A stretch of DNA of 9,599 bases from Methylovirgula sp. (GTDB taxonomy: Bacteria > Pseudomonadota > Alphaproteobacteria > Rhizobiales > Beijerinckiaceae). The stretch is taken from positions 1 through 9,599 of the forward strand of contig JASHUD010000086.1 in assembly GCA_030040215.1 (NCBI GenBank), read 5' to 3'. Shown one piece after another: positions 8,507 through 9,599 of this stretch; position 1 is the stretch's first letter, and each line of letters begins with the position of its first letter. Made by a program: the position numbers and the translations under genes. The notes beneath the pieces are model-generated. The model saw only the letters and a program-made list of their open reading frames with translations. It was not told where the DNA came from and searched no databases.

Positions 8507-8962
8507 ATGGCGGCACCCGGCAATACGCTCACGCTCGATACCACAAAGGGCAAGGTCGTGATCGAGATGCGTCCCGATATCGCACCCGGCCACGTCGCGC
8601 AGATCAAAAAGCTGGCGGGCGAAAAATTCTATGACGGCATCGTCTTCCATCGGGTGATCGAAGGATTCATGGCGCAAACCGGCTGCCCGCACGGCACCGG
8701 CACCGGTGGCTCGCACTATCCGGACCTGAAGGCGGAGTTCAACGCCGAGCCGCATGTGCGCGGCACCTGCTCCATGGCGCGCGCGCAAAGTCCAGATTCC
8801 GCCAATTCGCAATTCTTCATTTGCTTCGGCGACGCGCGGTTTCTCGACCGCAAATATACGGTCTGGGGCAAAGTGATCTCGGGCATGGAAAACGTCGACA
8901 AGATCAAGCGCGGCGAACCGGTGAAAGATCCGGACAAGATTATTTCCGCAACGGTGAGCTGA
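8507..8962 (+). CDS. Peptidyl-prolyl cis-trans isomerase, cyclophilin type, cytoplasmic
   Basis: The 151-residue cyclophilin lacks a signal peptide, so it should work in the cytoplasm like PpiB. It is an X-Pro isomerase that assists folding. The active-site block FHRVIEGFMAQTG (48-59) holds Arg49, Phe54 and Gln57. It is followed by GTGTGGS (63-69), SMARA (89-93), NSQFFICF (100-107) and the C-terminal VWGKVISGMENVDKIKRG. Length is within the normal range for small bacterial cyclophilins. A strong AGGAGGAG at 8492-8499 precedes ATG 8507. Its core is very close to that of the exported cyclophilin gene at 7153, indicating an old tandem duplication now separated by petA. It probably precedes queA in the same direction. 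Confidence 0.95.
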   Translation: MAAPGNTLTLDTTKGKVVIEMRPDIAPGHVAQIKKLAGEKFYDGIVFHRVIEGFMAQTGCPHGTGTGGSHYPDLKAEFNAEPHVRGTCSMARAQSPDSANSQFFICFGDARFLDRKYTVWGKVISGMENVDKIKRGEPVKDPDKIISATVS

Positions 8963-8980
8963 AGACGCCGAAGCGCGGCT

Positions 8981-9083
8981 CGCCCTTCGAGGCTCCTCCG
9001 GATTAAATCCGGGGTCGCACCTGAGGGTGAGGGGCGCTCATGCCGAGGGGCACGCGAAGCGTGCGTCTCGAAGCATGGAGAAG
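8981..9083. repeat. Palindromic extragenic element before queA
   Basis: CTTCGAG (8985-8991) and CTCGAAG (9067-9073) form outer inverted arms. Inside are CCGGATT-A-AATCCGG (8998-9012) and a hairpin GCACGC-GAA-GCGTGC (9050-9064). The style (CCCTTCGAGGC, then a GAGGGTGAGGGG-like centre, then GCGTCTCGAAG) recalls repeats scattered between genes in Hyphomicrobiales; this comes from memory, not a search. The right end contains GGAGAAG (9077-9083), the only plausible queA ribosome site. Confidence 0.6.
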
Positions 9084-9094
9084 CAAACGCCTTT

Positions 9095-9599
9095 ATGCGT
9101 GTCGATCTCTTCGACTTCGATCTGCCGCCCGAACGCATCGCGCTGCGGCCCACTGTGCCGCGCGACGCGGCGCGGATGTTGGTTGTCCGTCCGGAGAAGA
9201 AATTCGAGGATCGGACGATCCGCGAGCTTCCGGGACTTCTCGGCCCGGGGGACATCCTCGTCGTCAACGATACCGAGGTGATCCCCGCCCGCCTCCTCGG
9301 GGTGCGGGTGCGCGGCGCGACACGGGCCAAAATCGACGTTTTGCTGCACAAGCGTGTCGCACCGGCAAAATGGCTTGCCCTCGCAAAGGGCGCGAAGAAA
9401 TTGCAGGCAGGCGAAACGGTCGTCTTCACGCATGACGGCGCGGTACTCGAAGCCGAGGTACTCGAGAAAGGCGACGAAGGCGAAGTTCTGCTTGGCTTCG
9501 CGGTCGCGGACGAGAAACTCGACGCGGCGATCGACGCCTTCGGGCAGATGCCGTTGCCGCCCTATATCGCCGCAAAACGGGCCCCGGACGGACGCGACG
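9095..9599 (+). CDS. queA: S-adenosylmethionine:tRNA ribosyltransferase-isomerase (partial, N-terminal part)
   Basis: QueA transfers and isomerises the ribose of S-adenosylmethionine onto 7-aminomethyl-7-deazaguanine at tRNA position 34, giving epoxyqueuosine, a late step in queuosine synthesis. The frame is open from ATG 9095-9097 to the right edge (168 codons), about half of a usual protein of roughly 350 residues. The N-terminus MRVDLFDFDLPPERIALRP is diagnostic, followed by RDAARMLVV, LGPGDILVVNDTEVIPARLLG, LLHKRVAPAKWLALAKGAKKL and GQMPLPPYIAAKR. GGAGAAG at 9077-9083 is an 11-base-spaced ribosome site inside the preceding repeat. In relatives tgt, encoding tRNA-guanine transglycosylase, commonly follows; it would be outside the window. 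Confidence 0.95.
   Translation, partial: MRVDLFDFDLPPERIALRPTVPRDAARMLVVRPEKKFEDRTIRELPGLLGPGDILVVNDTEVIPARLLGVRVRGATRAKIDVLLHKRVAPAKWLALAKGAKKLQAGETVVFTHDGAVLEAEVLEKGDEGEVLLGFAVADEKLDAAIDAFGQMPLPPYIAAKRAPDGRD

Noticed and set aside
8357..8812. 152-codon upstream extension of petA
   Set aside because: It runs antisense through the second cyclophilin gene and has no Rieske-like sequence. The GAGGTG ribosome site and the usual N-terminus place the start at 8356.

Overview
The window is about 9.6 kb of high-GC DNA. Hand counts on single 60-base lines give 62% in gyrA and about 47-58% in and around the gene at 5406-6383. The proteins and gene order (ssb, gyrA, coaD, two cyclophilins, queA, all on the + strand) point to an alphaproteobacterium of the Hyphomicrobiales (Rhizobiales). 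A perfect GAAC-N7-GAAC box, the LexA site type of alphaproteobacteria, lies in front of ssb and supports this. The family cannot be fixed from the sequence alone.

Layout. Positions 1-567 (-) hold the N-terminal part of an unrecognised membrane-anchored protein that runs off the left edge. Positions 568-734 are non-coding palindromic DNA. Positions 735-1010 (+) are a C-terminal remnant of the C4-dicarboxylate carrier DctA. Positions 1049-1540 (-) encode a small exported protein of unknown function, divergent from ssb (1804-2292). The 263-base gap between these two holds the SOS box and a perfect 18-base tandem repeat. A palindromic repeat lies between ssb and gyrA (2578-5331, TTG start).

An FkbM-type methyltransferase gene (5406-6383, -), somewhat AT-richer than its neighbours, separates gyrA from coaD (6641-7156). 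coaD overlaps a periplasmic cyclophilin gene (7153-7704) by ATGA. A Rieske iron-sulfur protein gene (7706-8356, -) lies between this cyclophilin and a cytoplasmic one (8507-8962). A repeat element precedes queA (9095 to the right edge).

Interpretation. The + strand genes form the conserved housekeeping backbone: DNA binding and repair (ssb), DNA supercoiling (gyrA), coenzyme A synthesis (coaD), protein folding (two cyclophilins) and queuosine tRNA modification (queA). Two opposite-strand genes, the methyltransferase and the Rieske protein, interrupt it. Together with the truncated dctA and the repeats, they are the accessory part. I found no CRISPR array, transposase, integrase, tRNA, rRNA or recognisable defence system. 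The points most worth checking are the orphan Rieske gene, the SOS-box and repeat architecture of the ssb leader, the leucine at the GyrA quinolone-resistance position, and the foreign-looking methyltransferase gene.
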